A program made the translations under genes and the position numbers. Positions 43,542 through 56,150 of a stretch of DNA of 64,000 bases are shown in pieces. The stretch is from the NCBI GenBank assembly GCA_012295275.1, contig CM022665.1, forward strand, positions 23,773,946-23,837,945, in the 5' to 3' direction. The notes under the pieces are model-generated. The model did not search any database. It saw nothing but the letters and a program-made list of their open reading frames with translations, and was not told the origin of the DNA. Position 1 is the stretch's first letter, and each line of letters starts with the position of its first letter. The DNA is from Chrysomallon squamiferum (Eukaryota > Mollusca > Gastropoda > Neomphalida > Peltospiridae).

Positions 43542-45927
43542 AATGATAATATATAATTGCTATGTATTAAGCTCTAGAACAAATTAAAAAAGTTCTGCCA
43601 ACAATATTTTGCAGAAAAAAATAGATATATTATTTAGATGAAACTAGTCTCAAAGATTTTATTCTGTATATATTCATAGATATGCTTGTCATATTTGTTA
43701 AAATCCTCAGTGAAATTGTCTTGTTCTGAATGTAGCATTCATGCACTAATGGAATGCATTTTACAATGAAGAGATTTAATTCACACTATTCAGTTTGTTT
43801 AAATTTGGTGAATTTTGTTTTCAGTAAGAAATATGCAATGTTATGAAAGATCATAGAAAATTCCACAAAAAATATGGTTGTCTATAAAAGAGATGCATCA
43901 CATCCTACCAAAACAAGGATCATTTCATTAAGTATTTGTCATCCACAGCAAACCAACAATAAAAAATAATTATTTGAAAATGTTAACTTACATCAACTGA
44001 TGCTGTATCACTGTCAGAATCTTCTTGCGAATCATGCAAGGAATCAGCTGAATCCATAGAATCTGTAAGCTGATGGCCTGCTACATTTGGATCCATGCCG
44101 ACACTGGAAATATCTAAACACTGAATACTCCCAGAATCACTACCAGATTTCACAGAAATCTGATCAGAACCAATTAATACACTTGCAGGCTGATAAACTC
44201 TGGTGTCTGGTTCCAAAGTCTTAGGAACGTAAGGTGGTGGAGGCTTCATCATTCCAATAGGAACAACTGTGTTTAGATCGAAATTTGCAGAATCAGGTTG
44301 TTTACAAACTCTGTGAGGAGACTGTTCTTCAACTTTTGGAAGACCTGCCTCTGTAGTAGTTGATTTTGAATCTGTGACATCTAAGCCTGTGGTTACTTGA
44401 ACATTTATTTTTCTTTTACTACTGTTCAAAGAACTAGATCTTGCTATCATCATTCTGCGAAAACTCTCCCTCAGTGTTGCCACTTCTTTCAGCTTGGATG
44501 GTGGTGGTGCCTCCTTTGGTGTGACAAGATGGATTTGAATTTTGGACCTCTCTGATCCACATCTTTGTTTGAGTTTCTCATTTTCATTTTCAGATTCAGA
44601 GTCAGTTTCCTTGGCATGAAATGTTGCATAAGAGTTTTCACTTGATGTATCTTCCTTATCCTGCTCACTTTGGATATTTTCAATTTCCTTAGCAACTGGC
44701 ACTTCTTCTGATAAGTTCTCGACACTTTTGTCAAGACGTGATTGAGCAGCCAGATTGTTTGGAATTACCTGTTGAGGGAGAAGGTCTGGAGGTTCATTAG
44801 CTGAACATCCTCCTGTCTGGACAGCCAAGTCTGGTGTGCTACTGCTGGTTCTTGGATAAGGAGGGGGAGGACGGTATTGATAGTTTAGAGACTCAGTTAT
44901 CATGTTGTCTGAAGAGTACTGTTCAGGAAGACTTGGTGTATTCAGTTCTGGTGAACTGTATGTTGGATGAACTGCAAGGTTATTAGCTCTTTCTCCAGAT
45001 CTGTATCCATAACAGTTATGTCCATCGTGAAAAACATTTGCATAGATAGAATGACTATAGTTTCGTATAGCAGAAGCATTCACATACTGTGTTTCACTGG
45101 GATAATCAGACACTTGCTCTACCTGTCTGATTTCAGGCTGGCTGTAGGCACCACCATCAGCATGGGAGTAAATCTGTGATTTGCTTAAATTTTGTGGATT
45201 ACCATTTGAAACTGACTGCTGAGCATTTCGCATTTTCATGAGAGTCTCATAATCAGGACTAGGTCTGTAAGCTGGCAGCTTGGCCAGTCGACTAGCATAC
45301 TGAGGATCAGTCTGTGCAGTTGGAATGGTTGGTTGTTGTACTCTGTACATTCCTCCATTGATTATCATCTCTCCTTCAATATTCTGCTGCTGTATGTCGG
45401 GAACCTGGTCCAAACTTTGTTGAGAGTGTCCATAATACTCTTCAGCTGTAATGGTTTGCTGTGCATCTGAGAGTTCAGTGGTAAAAAAAATTAAATGAAT
45501 ACAAATAATAATAATAATAATATATATATGACTGTTATAAAATTTTAAAACAAATAATTTTATTTTAATTTATTAAAACCATGTGTGTTTTATAAATTAT
45601 TAGTGTTATTACAGAAGCACATTAATGTACTGAACTTGGTGACATACATCTGGTACTACAGCTAACCTCACCTTGAGTGTAGCGTTGATCTTGGACATAA
45701 ACCAAAGATGACTGTGAATTTGTCTGTCAAATGAACAAAAACTTTATAAAATCTTCTGTACACTGCAAATACTTCTAATAAATCAATATTAATAAAAGCT
45801 AAATGAAGGAAATTAAAATGGTGAAAAAAATAAAAGATGAAATACATAAATGTGCAAAATAAGTAGATAAATGCTCATCAAATTAAAATACTAAGGAACA
45901 CATGCTGATTACAAAAAAATATATATA

Positions 45928-45967
<40 letters not shown>

Positions 45968-48900
45968 AATTAATTAATAATAATAAATAAATAAATAAAT
46001 AAATAAAATAAGTAACAAGAATAATATTTTAATTTTTATAATTTTCCTTACCAGTTCCTGCTGAGAATCAGTCCTTGGTGATACTATATGTTGAGCATCC
46101 CTAAAATAAATGTTATAATTGTCTAAGTAACAATGTATTGATGTGAACTTGATATACAAGATATTGTGTATTAATAATATAAGATAAAAAAATAAACAAT
46201 AACATCCCCACCAGAAATGATTTCATCCAAGAAATGAAAATACTTAAATAAACTGGAAGGAAAACAAAAACATAAAAAATTAAAAAGCAATAAATTAAAA
46301 AACACCATTCCTAGAGACGGTAATAAAAGCAACACCACGAAACTTTATTTTTTTAAATAAATTATGAACTGGGAAAGAAACATTCAGTTACTGCATGTGA
46401 TCTGTAGAATGATCATTTTAATTTTTTAATTTATTTAGTAAAATGAGTTTTGAGTTCAATAATCCAACATTAATGCATTCAAACAACTTATAAATCATTT
46501 CTACATTTAGTAAAACAGATGTTATCTTACTGGATGTAGGCATTATCCGCATCAATGTTATCAACACTAACATCAGTCATGCTTGCACTGAAAGAAAACA
46601 AACACATGCACAACAAGATGCACAAGATACCAACGATATCATTTTTAACTAGAAAAATAATGAACTAAATCAATAACAAAACAATAAAAATAGCATTAAA
46701 AAAAAAAGTATTTAAAAGAATAAAATATAATAACAGAATAATAATGTTAAAAAAATGATAATAAAGATAGTAATAAATAACAATGTTAAAAATTATAATA
46801 AAAATATTAATAAATAACAAATAACATGAACAATACAACAGTCTTTACAAAACATTCTAATTAGTTTCAAGTCATTCATTATTAAAGTAAAGAAACAACC
46901 ATTTACTTTACAGGAAGGAATTTCTGTAGAAATGTCACTGACATTGATAAGCAATCAAATATTTTAAGGTTGATACTGATAATGCTTACTTTCTATTGAA
47001 AATAAACAAGCTACAAATTATTTATATCATTCATCTTCTTCTTCTTCTTCTTCTTATTAATAATTATGCAAACATTGTAATATGTAAGCTAGGTTTATCC
47101 CAAATATTCTTGAAATTAAAGTGTTCTGCTGGAATTTTCTACACTCAGATTTTTAACTATGTATTTAAAACATGTAGAAATTGATCTATAAGAGAAATTT
47201 ACTGCACTTATTTGCACCACTTGTCACTGAGGTGACAGTTGTAAATTTAAAAAAAATGTATTTAGACAAGAATGTCATTTATTTATCTCTTGTTTCACAG
47301 TTATAAATCTTGTTTCCAACACATTCACCGCAAATTATATTTCAGTACTGAAGTCCATAATTATCAGAATCATTCTGTATTAAAAAAGGAAATCTTGGTA
47401 TTTAATATATAATTCTGTATTTCAAGTTAAGAGGAACTTTATGACATATGGTGCTGTCAATAAAAATTCATGCAGCAAGAAAAATAAATTTTACCCAGAT
47501 GCTTTGAAAAAAACAAAAAAACCCACCCCAAAAATGGAATACAAATACAACACACATGGAAATGCATGGCATGAGATGAACGATTATAATAAAACACACC
47601 CCCCACAAAAAAAACAAAAAAAAAAACAAGAACAATAAAACACTGTACAATAAATTTTAATATCTAAATATCCAATTAAATCTTTTAAAATGTAATTTTT
47701 TTCTTCTTCTGAAATTTTATTTAAATTAGCTTTTACTTCATAAAGAACACAACCATGCAAACATTTTTGCTAATATTATATAACAGTATAACTGTAGGCC
47801 CTAAAATGAACTACAATTAATCTAATCACATGCACACATCTGTTAACTTACTTCAAATTGCCTTTACTTGATTTGTAGAATTTCCTCTGCAGGTGAGCCA
47901 TTCGACAGAAATATTTGGCGGTCTCTGTATCGTCCTAAAAATGTGATAAACATAGATCACTTATCAATAAACTGGGCACATTATTCCAAGGAAAAAAATC
48001 TCAATTATTTTAATTGCTGTGTTAAATAATATGTTTTACTGAATTTGAAAACAAGATAGTCATTAGATGTTATCTATATATATATAAATAAAATCATTGT
48101 AGTATACACTGTAAAATAATTTAAACACATCAAAAACTAGTCATAAAAATAAAAAATAAATAAATAAAATAATAAATAAATAAATAATAAAAATAAAAAT
48201 TACTACTGTACTAATAAAATAATACTACTAATAATAAAATTATTAATTAGAAATATTTTTACTCAATCTGAATTCTGAAATACTTTTTAATGTGTCATAT
48301 AAAGTAAAATTAATTTACATACCATCTGATACTGAACAGAACTCTTGGATGTGTCAATTTGTAACATTTTTTTATTTTGTGATAAATGTGCTATTTCACT
48401 CCATCTGGAAGTTACAAAAGAGTTATAATGAAATATGCATGTTTAATACTACATAAACACTTAATAAATGTTGTTTCAGTAATTGATTAATAAGAGCACA
48501 AGAGAGAATACCCTGTGATCCTTCACCTGATGTTTTACATTATTTTGCATGCACAGGAATCTGACTACATCTGTCACTAACACAACAATGTGATTTGATA
48601 CATCTGTTTCTGCATCCATACTATGCTATTTGAAATAACTATCTGGGTGTAATATTGTGCAATTTGATACACCAGTTTGGTGTACTGGTTGGATATGAAA
48701 ATAAGGCCAGTGGACACAAATATACCTCCTCAAGTAACAGCATCAATAACCCGAATAAAATATCTTTAACTTCAGTTTTTATTAACAATTAACAAAAACC
48801 TTTAGAAAAAAATAATGTAAACCCGTTTTTTTCCCCCCCTATCCTATAAAACAGGATATTTTGAAGAACATATAATTTTTTTTTTTTTTTTTCAAGACGA

Positions 48901-50895
48901 ATTTATTCTGGGTTTTATAAGTTGTTAGTAAATATTTTCATAATTGCTCATCTGCCTTTAATATGTTCTATAACAAACAGTGTAATTCAATACATCATTA
49001 AAAGAAAATGGGACAACATATATATATGTATATGTATTAAAATGCACATCATACAAAAGCAACATACCTGACAAATGTGGCAGGCTGAACATCCAAATAT
49101 CGAGCAAATATTCCAGTAAAAGATGATCCCAAATACAGTTCCTTTCCTCGATCATCCTTAACAAAAAGGTATAAAAATATATATTAAAAATGTAGTGAGA
49201 AAAAGAAGTGGTTTGTTGGTAGACATCTGGAATACTGACCATTTTATTACACATTATAACAGTGATATTTTACTAGATGTTTTGGACCTTTCTTTACTTT
49301 AGAAAATTAAAGATTTTCCTTTGGGTATTCTTTCCTTGCATATTCATGTTTATGTATTTCAGTGTATGTTCAAAACACTATTAATATAATTAGTGCTGTG
49401 GCTGTATTTTTTAAAATTATTATAATACTTGTTACTGTAGCTGTATTTGTTAAATTATAATATTAATGTTTGCTGTGTCTGTGTTTTAAAATTATAATAC
49501 CATTCACGGTGTCTGTACTTGTAAAAGTATTCTAATACTGGTTACTGTGGCTGTGTTTATACAACTGTTGTAATACTAGTCATTGTGGCTGCATGTTTTA
49601 ATTGAAACTTTATATGGTGAAAAAAAGTTATCATTTTTTATGCTTTTAAAACATATATTATGACATTATTAACAATTTGTATTGTTCTGGAGGCCATTTT
49701 ATTTAATGTCAATAGATGACTCACTTTTGCAGTGTAGTATTCCATTCCATAGCCATCCATAAGTTGTACCTCCTTGATATATTGAATCTCAGCTTTGACT
49801 GGATGGCAGGTCTGCAAACTGGCATAAGCACTGATAACTTCAACCAGCAATTCCATCTGGGTTGTTTCATTCTTTGTCATAGCCTACCAAAATGAAACAA
49901 CAAATTATGATGAAATTTTGTTCCACATAATAAACGCAGTATAAATAAAATAATGTGAAATTATTCAGAATGAAAGTGAAGAAGATTCGTGATGAAACGA
50001 TATTAAACTATCCATTTCACTGATCATAAATGTAAATCAAAATGTTTTTCGTTAGTGTTAAAAAAAAAATTATGACAGATAAAGTATCCATTTTATTGAT
50101 TAGAAATGTAAAATAAAATGCTTTTTTATTACTGTTACAAGGAGAGTCGTTATATTTATATATTTCTGTTGAGTATCATTAAAGATTCCTTTATTGAGTA
50201 TAAGTAATTTTGTTACCTTTGGCAGAAGGACATAGTTTTCTCTGAAATATTCCACTGTTTGTCTCTCCAAGTCATGATCACCACATTCAGCTGAAATAAC
50301 ACACACCAAATGTTAATAATTTTATATTAATATGTCCCTAATGCATTAGCGATACTCCAAATACTATCTCTATTTTATATTGCTATACAAAATTTAACAT
50401 TATCAGTGCTTATTAATAAGACATTAATTTCCCATAAGAAAAGCAGGAAAAATGAATAAAGATAGAGATAAAGCTGTAGTCATTATTTCTGTAGATATTT
50501 CACACAGTGTGATATTAAACTGTCAGACCTTGGAGACTGTAAGCTGCTAGTCTGATAGCCTGTTCCACTGTGACTGGAATTCGCCCATCAATAATATCGT
50601 TCTTTAACTGGAGGTAGTAGTGATACCTGGAGAAAAGGAACAATTAAAAAGTTAATGTATTCTGGTTAAGGGATTAAAAAGAAACAACCATCAGTATCAA
50701 AAATAAATAATTTGTTTCCTGACAAAGACAAATAATTAACAAAAATAGTGAAAAATATTTAAATTAATATTGTCTTGAAAAAAGCATTTAATGATTATAT
50801 ATATATATGTAATTGCAAATAACTGGTACATCTAATGAGTAATATCTACTCATAAAGAAAGTAAGACAATAAAATAAAGATATATGAAGGGTGAT

Positions 50896-50955
<60 letters not shown>

Positions 50956-53655
50956 TTTATCATTTTGCACACAGAAATGTGAAACAAAATCTTTGATAAA
51001 ACAAAATATTGTATAATCATCATTATTTCCTTAGTATATAACTGAAAGGTACACACATTAAAAACAATTTATAAATTTTCTATGTTCAGAAATACAAAAA
51101 TTCTCACCTTGCATTTTCGTCAGGAATCTTGTGGGCTCCAAGCACATAGAACATGACACCAAAGTAAAGACATGGTGGATGATGAGATGTCTCAGCATTT
51201 TTATCAAGCTGTTTTTTTAGTGGTTTATCAAGATCAACCCATTGAAACTGTAGTTTTTTTGTCACATAACGCAAGCCAAAGAAGTGGATCTGAAAGCAGA
51301 ATAGACTAATAAATTATTTTTATTTAATGAATTTCCAAATATACATCTATACCTACTGATCTATGTATATCTGTATCCATAGAGATATAGATATAAAATT
51401 ACCCCAAAGAAGATGGCTACTATTGTATCCTTATTGTATTTAACACCAAGGGACCTTTGTATTATCAAGAAAGGATGTATCATGTTTTTTTTTAAAAACA
51501 GTCTTAGAGAACTGCTTGGAATGGGAAAGACGAGTGATCACATCAAAATGATTCAGTGATCAAAGTTTTATGTTCCCATAAAAAAATGCAAGTTTAATTT
51601 TATGACAATGTCACAAAATGGAAAAATAAATGTATGTTGTTAGTATCTATTTCATCAATCCAAACAATTTTAAATTCAACATGCAAGCAGCAAAATTCAC
51701 AAATGTAGATTATTTTACTTTTATTCTTTTTTTTTAAATAAATGGGTAAAATATATATATATATATATATAACCTATACAATATGTTTTATTAAATGAAT
51801 AATGTAATGTGATCAGAATTTAAATTAATGGTTGGTAAGAAAAAATGTAAAATTTGCTTTTTAGGCTTCTTTGTTGTTTTATACAAAATTAATATGTATG
51901 TTCTTCTTTTAAGTTATTTAATTTTTTTTTATAAACATGAAAAATATTTTACAGAGCATTAAATGTCCACCACTCAATGTTTTATTAGCCTCTATTTCCT
52001 TTCATTGCTTTTTAAATCTTTTATACTTTTTTGTTTTGTTTTTTTTTGCTAACTTAACAGGCCTTTAGTTTGTTTGGGGTTTTATTTTTAAAGTAGTTTC
52101 CTTATTTCCCTGGTTTATTCCTTTTCTTTTTTAACATAATTTGAATAAACCCAAAAAACATTTTGTTTCTTTTCTTTAACTTTTTGTTTCTTATTAACTT
52201 ATCTGCAATTTAAAAAAGAAGAAAGAAAAAAAAATCAAACAAGCCATATTTCAAAAGTTTTCTTTGTTTGTTTTCTTTAATATACCACTGCATTGAATGT
52301 TTAAAAAAGAAAGTTGGGTTTTTTTTAGTTTTCTTTAAAATGTATTTTTTATTTTGTGTTTCCTATGAACTAGTAAATCAGGTTATTTGATCCCAGGTTT
52401 ACGCACAAGTAGTTCTAACACATTATATTAAAAAAATAAAAAAATAAAAATAGAAACTACCTTTAACAAATATAAAGATAAAAAAAAATATAAAAAAAAA
52501 TTGACAAGTATTTATTATTATGCCTTCTATACTTGATATTCTAAGGACAATCCAACATGAGTCATAGCTTTCTTCCTGTTGTTCAGAAGGTAATGGGTAC
52601 ATTTTTGTTATACAGCCAGGTTTCCAATTACTAAGGTGGTAATTACTAGCTTAAAGCCCAAGCAGGTAAAAAGGTCACCACTCAACATAAACAATAATAG
52701 CCAACTTTTGGACAATCTCTAACAAAACAACATTACCCTTGCCAATTAGATCAGTGATATCTTAGTTATTTGGCTACATGCACTGCCACAAAGACTTCAG
52801 ATTGCAATGCAAACAATTTGAAGGGGATATTAGTGGATGAAAATAGCTTAGGTGTGGTACAAAGATGGATATGAAATAATACAACTGTTTGAAATGCTGT
52901 GTTTCAGTAAAGGTTTAAAATCTTGGGGGTATCTCTGTTCTTTTAGTTAAGTTGTAAATACAGTTATAGAATAGGAGAGAAATACCAAAAAATAACCAGT
53001 TAAAAATGATAATTAAAAAATATAAAAATGAATGAAAGGAAAATGCCTTTGATAAAATAAAAAATGTTTTAAGAAAGGTTTATTGTATTTAAAATAAATG
53101 AATTAGAAATTTTCAAGTATAATTTTTTCTTTGAAACAAAACAAAAACAAAATTAATAATAATAATAATAAAATAAATAAGTGAATGAATTAAAAAAATG
53201 TATAGTTTAAAATACTAATACATACATATTGATTAATACTGTTAAGAAGTGTATACAAGTGTACTGCTGTTTCACATGTTTGTGTTCTTACTCATTCAGC
53301 CAATCCCTTCAGTATTAACATATCTAAAATGAATTATTTAATACTGATCAATGTTAATATCAATCAGTGTTACCTAAAATCATATGCATATATGAAAACA
53401 ATTTGTTTACAGCACACACACACACACAAAATTCATTTTAATTAACTATTTTATCTATTTTAGCACAATAACTATACTTACATCAGTGATTTCACTTCTT
53501 TGAGCTATGCTTTCCAGACATTCCTGTCCTGTACTTTCTGAGGTAAGTGTACATTCCAGAAAGTTATTATCCAATAAATATACACCAACAATGAATGAGT
53601 TCTTTGAAGAAATTTCGTATCTCCGAGTCCTCTTTAATCGCCACTTGAAGGGCAT
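37684..53655 (-). CDS. PTPN14: FERM-domain protein tyrosine phosphatase, PTPN14/PTPN21 (Pez) family, 19 coding exons
   Basis: Exons in transcript order: 53655-53482, 51289-51108, 50626-50529, 50290-50217, 49883-49725, 49156-49068, 48404-48323, 47934-47852, 46587-46531, 46100-46052, 45723-45672, 45466-43992, 43380-43258, 43049-42831, 42581-42453, 41838-41770, 38647-38488, 38282-38125, 37812-37684. All phases agree and give 1186 aa, close to human PTPN14 (1187). The start [12 protein letters not shown] plus STGQECLE is the family FERM N-terminus; FERM runs to about residue 315. A long disordered linker (about 367-858, one exon) contains [13 protein letters not shown] and two PPxY motifs. The C-terminal PTP domain has the NRF loop, IATQAPL, WPD loop (TDWPDHG), P-loop [10 protein letters not shown] with the nucleophile near residue 1120, and Q-loop QTLGQYQF. 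The P-loop Thr common in PTPs is Ser here. The family acts at junctions and, through PPxY motifs, restrains YAP in the Hippo pathway. PTPN14 and PTPN21 are vertebrate duplicates, so this is probably the single pre-duplication gene. Confidence 0.95.
38429..38480. repeat. Poly-A followed by TATA-rich simple repeat
   Basis: A 25-nt A run and a TATACA-rich stretch at the end of a phosphatase intron. Confidence 0.85.
38947..40614 (-). CDS. Unrecognised open frame B, overlapping frame A by 1148 nt and extending beyond it (555 codons)
   Basis: Shifted +1 relative to frame A. Within the overlap its translation looks like a shadow: frame A uses few codons ending in TA/TG before purines, so stops in +1 are rare. 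After frame A ends, frame B (about 39520 down to 38947) reads as an acidic, coding-like segment with [20 protein letters not shown] and a Tyr/Glu-rich C-terminal part. The simplest reading is one protein of at least about 560 aa interrupted by a one-base shift in the A-rich stretch around 39490-39510. After frame B stops, the third frame runs on with Lys-rich sequence to about 38820, a possible second shift. This fits a decaying retrocopy, homopolymer sequencing errors or, less likely, programmed frameshifting. Confidence 0.4.
   Translation of the reverse strand: MMKIHLVKMENLELEKRITMNLSDLMHKKYYHLRVNLKQDLQKNTCVSSNVFSPVCFQPKKIVIMPGMTVTTIPSVETTMELMTEEEQSYHIVSQWGCQEEIMDLLSRDSQKVLEVMLNFINIQDQQMLSYQGQQVKAVARKMILFLHQVPYQERPNIEDCPQLSHLHVIVTPVTNPLDTAYLMEVNVDYTILVDNLQPYPVETQLSLVSALTLFLVFLKSHQDTFLFLGTNNLHHLTVWNHVSKNQRELKKIKKLQEAMHSQFLLSTLGPTLKPVTLYVKEKLRQKEKMNQKENLSEYLEEVKPISPPKTPEKQKKKISSEESSVIFFKEISENLMKKYPAANKLLKEQPIVSSVEILKYPIAEIVAFSSKENMNHHLTISDIHLNRSWNDGKMDWLNPTHFWAEGCRSERIEQDDEYSERGRDEDEAYKRYTDEQKKITYWDFPDCDKVPMHEKGELTTVPPMIAIEDGDVDDIIDEFKEMMVYKNELFITIKELEARARCAQYQMYEIKVILKCNNPSFYCEDWGDMLGFILEGEKEMKDIDRNKIEKNSWI
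39467..40645 (-). CDS. Unrecognised intronless open frame A nested in a phosphatase intron (392 aa)
   Basis: Opens with [18 protein letters not shown] and continues as a Ser/Thr/Asn/Arg-rich, probably disordered protein. Near its end is [16 protein letters not shown], a C-x2-C-x7-C-x2-C arrangement that could bind zinc. The composition is that of a genuine coding frame rather than of random AT-rich intron. It lies on the phosphatase strand, inside the 3.1-kb intron between phosphatase exons 16 and 17, with no obvious introns of its own. Frame B overlaps it and continues past its stop with coding-like sequence, so the original product was probably longer, shifting frame shortly before 39469. 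I do not recognise the family. It may be a lineage-specific nested gene or an inserted retrocopy. Confidence 0.5.
   Translation of the reverse strand: MAVEFTDLVIIDEDTSSQNGKLGTRKKDYYESIRSDAQEILSSPSQPKARSAEEYLCEQQRILTSLLSTQENSNHARYDCNHHSISRDNNGTDDRRRTELSHSKSMGMSRRNHGSTVERLTKSPGGNVKFHQYTGPTNVVVSRTASESSSKKNDIVSTSSAVSREAKHRRLPPTITSSCNRYSSNKSTGHSISNGSQRGLYNFSGQSTTISSGNTIVTGICTDTIPSVSEKSPRHISILGNKQSTSSNCMESCFKEPERIKKNQETSRSNAQPVSTIDTWTNTQTGYFVCERETQTEREDEPKRKLVRISRGSQTNFTTQDTRETEKENILRGEFCDFLQRNFRELNEKISSSQQIIKGTTNCLFCGNIEIPHCRDCCIQLKRKHESSFNHQ
41195..41740 (+). pseudogene. Unrecognised coding remnant with a frameshift, antisense within a phosphatase intron
   Basis: From about 41203 one frame reads [18 protein letters not shown] and ends at TAG near 41296. 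An adjacent frame takes over at that point and stays open to 41739, giving [19 protein letters not shown] and [17 protein letters not shown]. Coding-like composition on both sides of the shift, in otherwise very AT-rich intron, suggests an old inserted coding sequence. After about 41640 the frame degrades into AT-rich sequence. No family was recognised. Confidence 0.4.
41847..41865. repeat. (TA)n simple repeat
   Basis: Short TA array just upstream of the acceptor of phosphatase exon 16. Confidence 0.8.
42102..42124. repeat. (CA)n microsatellite
   Basis: About eleven CA units in a phosphatase intron. Confidence 0.9.
43493..43541. repeat. (AAAT)n microsatellite
   Basis: About eleven tetranucleotide units in a phosphatase intron. 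Confidence 0.9.
44229..44243 (-). other. PPxY (WW-domain ligand) motif 2 in the phosphatase linker
   Basis: Encodes a second PPPPY about 209 residues after the first; the two-motif layout resembles human PTPN14. Confidence 0.8.
44856..44870 (-). other. PPxY (WW-domain ligand) motif 1 in the phosphatase linker
   Basis: Encodes PPPPY. In PTPN14, PPxY motifs bind WW domains of YAP and KIBRA (family knowledge). Confidence 0.8.
45917..46009. repeat. Compound (TA)n-(AAT)n-(AAAT)n microsatellite
   Basis: Three successive AT-only arrays in a phosphatase intron. Confidence 0.9.
50898..50953. repeat. (TATATC)n/(TA)n microsatellite
   Basis: TATATC units followed by about 19 TA units, in a phosphatase intron. 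Confidence 0.9.
51290..53481. other. First coding intron of the phosphatase gene
   Basis: 2.2 kb separating the start exon from the second FERM exon. AT-rich with a TA array near 51752-51770; no further exon or gene seen. Confidence 0.6.
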
Positions 53656-56150
53656 TTTGTCCAAGTGCGTTTAAAACATAGCAGAACAAGGACAGTTCCT
53701 AATAAACATAGCTTCAGCATGTCACTGTACTAGAAAAAAAGAGAAAAAACGAAATATAAATAACATTACTTTTTTAAGCAGAGCATATGGGGATTAAGAA
53801 AAACCACTTGATGTAAGCCATCACTCTTTTTTGCCAAAAGTTGTCTTTTTTTGTTTTTTAATTTTACAGTCAAAGTGATTTATTCTTGAAAGTTGTATTC
53901 CACTACAGTAATGTGTTTTCAGAAATCCAGGATGTATCTTTGCATGTAGAACATTTTGTGCTTAAATCAGAGTAAAATGGAAGGACAGTCACGTTAGTCA
54001 TCAGCTAATTATGGAGACGGTTCATTTAAAAATAATTTGAATTTCAAAAGGAGTGATTCTTAATAAAAAAATAAAAAAATATATATATAAATAAATAAAA
54101 TGTAGTAATTTTAAAATTTTATTATTGAATCTATCAAATAGGAAAATATATTCAGATTGAATGATTAAATTAAATTTTAATGACAACACAAACGGTAATC
54201 TGTAAATCAAAATTTCTCCAGTCCACATTTAATCTACAAGTATCATTTTCAAATTATTATGTTTTAGTTACTGTTGAATAATTCATTATAAAAACAACAT
54301 TCCAAGGAATGAATGTGTAATTAGTTTTAATTTACATATTCATAACAGTAAACCACTTGACTCTCGGTCTGCATTAACTATGAACAACAAGAAAACATTA
54401 CCTTCTGAAACAGTAGACAAACTGATATTAAACAGATATAAAAAACAAATGAAACATTATTCCCAAAGTCATAAAAAAAATGTAAACTAGGAAAATATCT
54501 GCTGTTTGTTACAAATCTGTTATTATTTTTAATATTATTATTTTTGTTTTTCATAAATATATCAAACTATAACAATAAGAAACAAGGTTATGAGGATGCA
54601 GTGACACTGACATTTTCACTGTTATTATCATACTTTACTGTCATTAACATACCTCAATACCATAAAAATAAAATGCCAGAAACACACAGTTGCTTGAAAG
54701 TATACAGAATGCATTTAGGTTTGTAGGTTTTTTTCTATTAGTACTACTACAGGTGACCTTTAACATCCACAAGCACTCTTTCACAGTGTAATCAACAGAA
54801 GATAAGAAAAACACATGATTTCACAGGAACCAACCTTTCAGTTTCATGTACATCCTATAATATGATAATAATTAGCAGTTACGCCTAATTTGGATTTAAA
54901 CAACAATAACAGGATAAAACCATACAAAAGTTTTACAAATGTTAATAAATTTGTTCTTCAGAACTGCTAATCAAAACATATTGATCTGTCCACCCATGGC
55001 CTTTAAACAAACAATTTTATTTCTGTTTAATGTATTCACAGCAGAGACATTACACATGATGTTGACACAATGAATTTCTATTGATTCAAGCTTGTTACTC
55101 ACCTGCACATTTCCACATGTTAAATGTACTGTTTGAACAAGAATGATAATTCAAAAATATTCATGTCATGCTTAAATTATCATTTAACAAATTGGGATAC
55201 CTGCTGACAGTGAATGATGCAACAAAAAAACAACGATGAAAGAAAAATAAAAGAAACTGAAAAAGAAAATAGTAAGAAAAGGAATTATGAAAATGTAGAC
55301 CTCTGCTGTTATAATAAACTCCAACATGCAAAGACACAAACACACACTAAATATATATATATATATACAGAAATGAAAAAACAATCTGTTGTACAGTTGA
55401 AAAATACAATAAAATTATGTAGATATAAACATTGTATAGCTCAGTTTCAAAATGATAAGTAGCTGAAGCATTAGATTTTATGGTTAGGATTTGTTTTCAC
55501 TGTTTAACAGGAAATAAAAGTAAATATTTTGATTTATGTAGTCATGCTGATTGTGGTTATTTTAATATAAATATAGAAATATAAACACCCATATCAGACT
55601 ACTGTTGTTACAAAAGTTGTATAGAAAATACAAGTGTCATTTTTGAATGTACGTTTACATACAGGTATGATGAAATCAGTGAAATAATATAAAGGCATGA
55701 AAAAGAATATCTTAAAATAAATGGACTAAAATATGTGAAAAACACAACAACAAAAAAACTACACTTATTATTGGAAATGTTTTATATTTTAATGTTGGCT
55801 TTTTTTTTTTTATACAGATTTTATTATGATGATGATTAGTATTATTATTTTTTTAAATATGATATCACAATAATATGCTATTGCAGTTTAAATTTTAAAG
55901 ACAAACACATTTTGTTGTGTTTAGGGGCACAAATAAAATATTTTAAATTCACAAATCATTTATACACCTTTCATTTCAGTTTTAAATGGATAGACAAATA
56001 TTAGCATCAATGAAAAACTATTTAATTTAAGGACTTTTTAATTCACACAATTTTAACAATAGAAAAACCAACTAAAACAGTATTAAAATAACCCTTTTGG
56101 TAAATTTATGTTACTGTTCTATTAGAAATGCAAATTCATTTAGATGAATA
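53656..56150. other. Phosphatase upstream region, no coding exon seen
   Basis: Probably 5' UTR intron(s) or the promoter of the phosphatase gene. Open frames here are AT-rich and short. A small TA repeat lies near 55352-55368. Confidence 0.45.
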
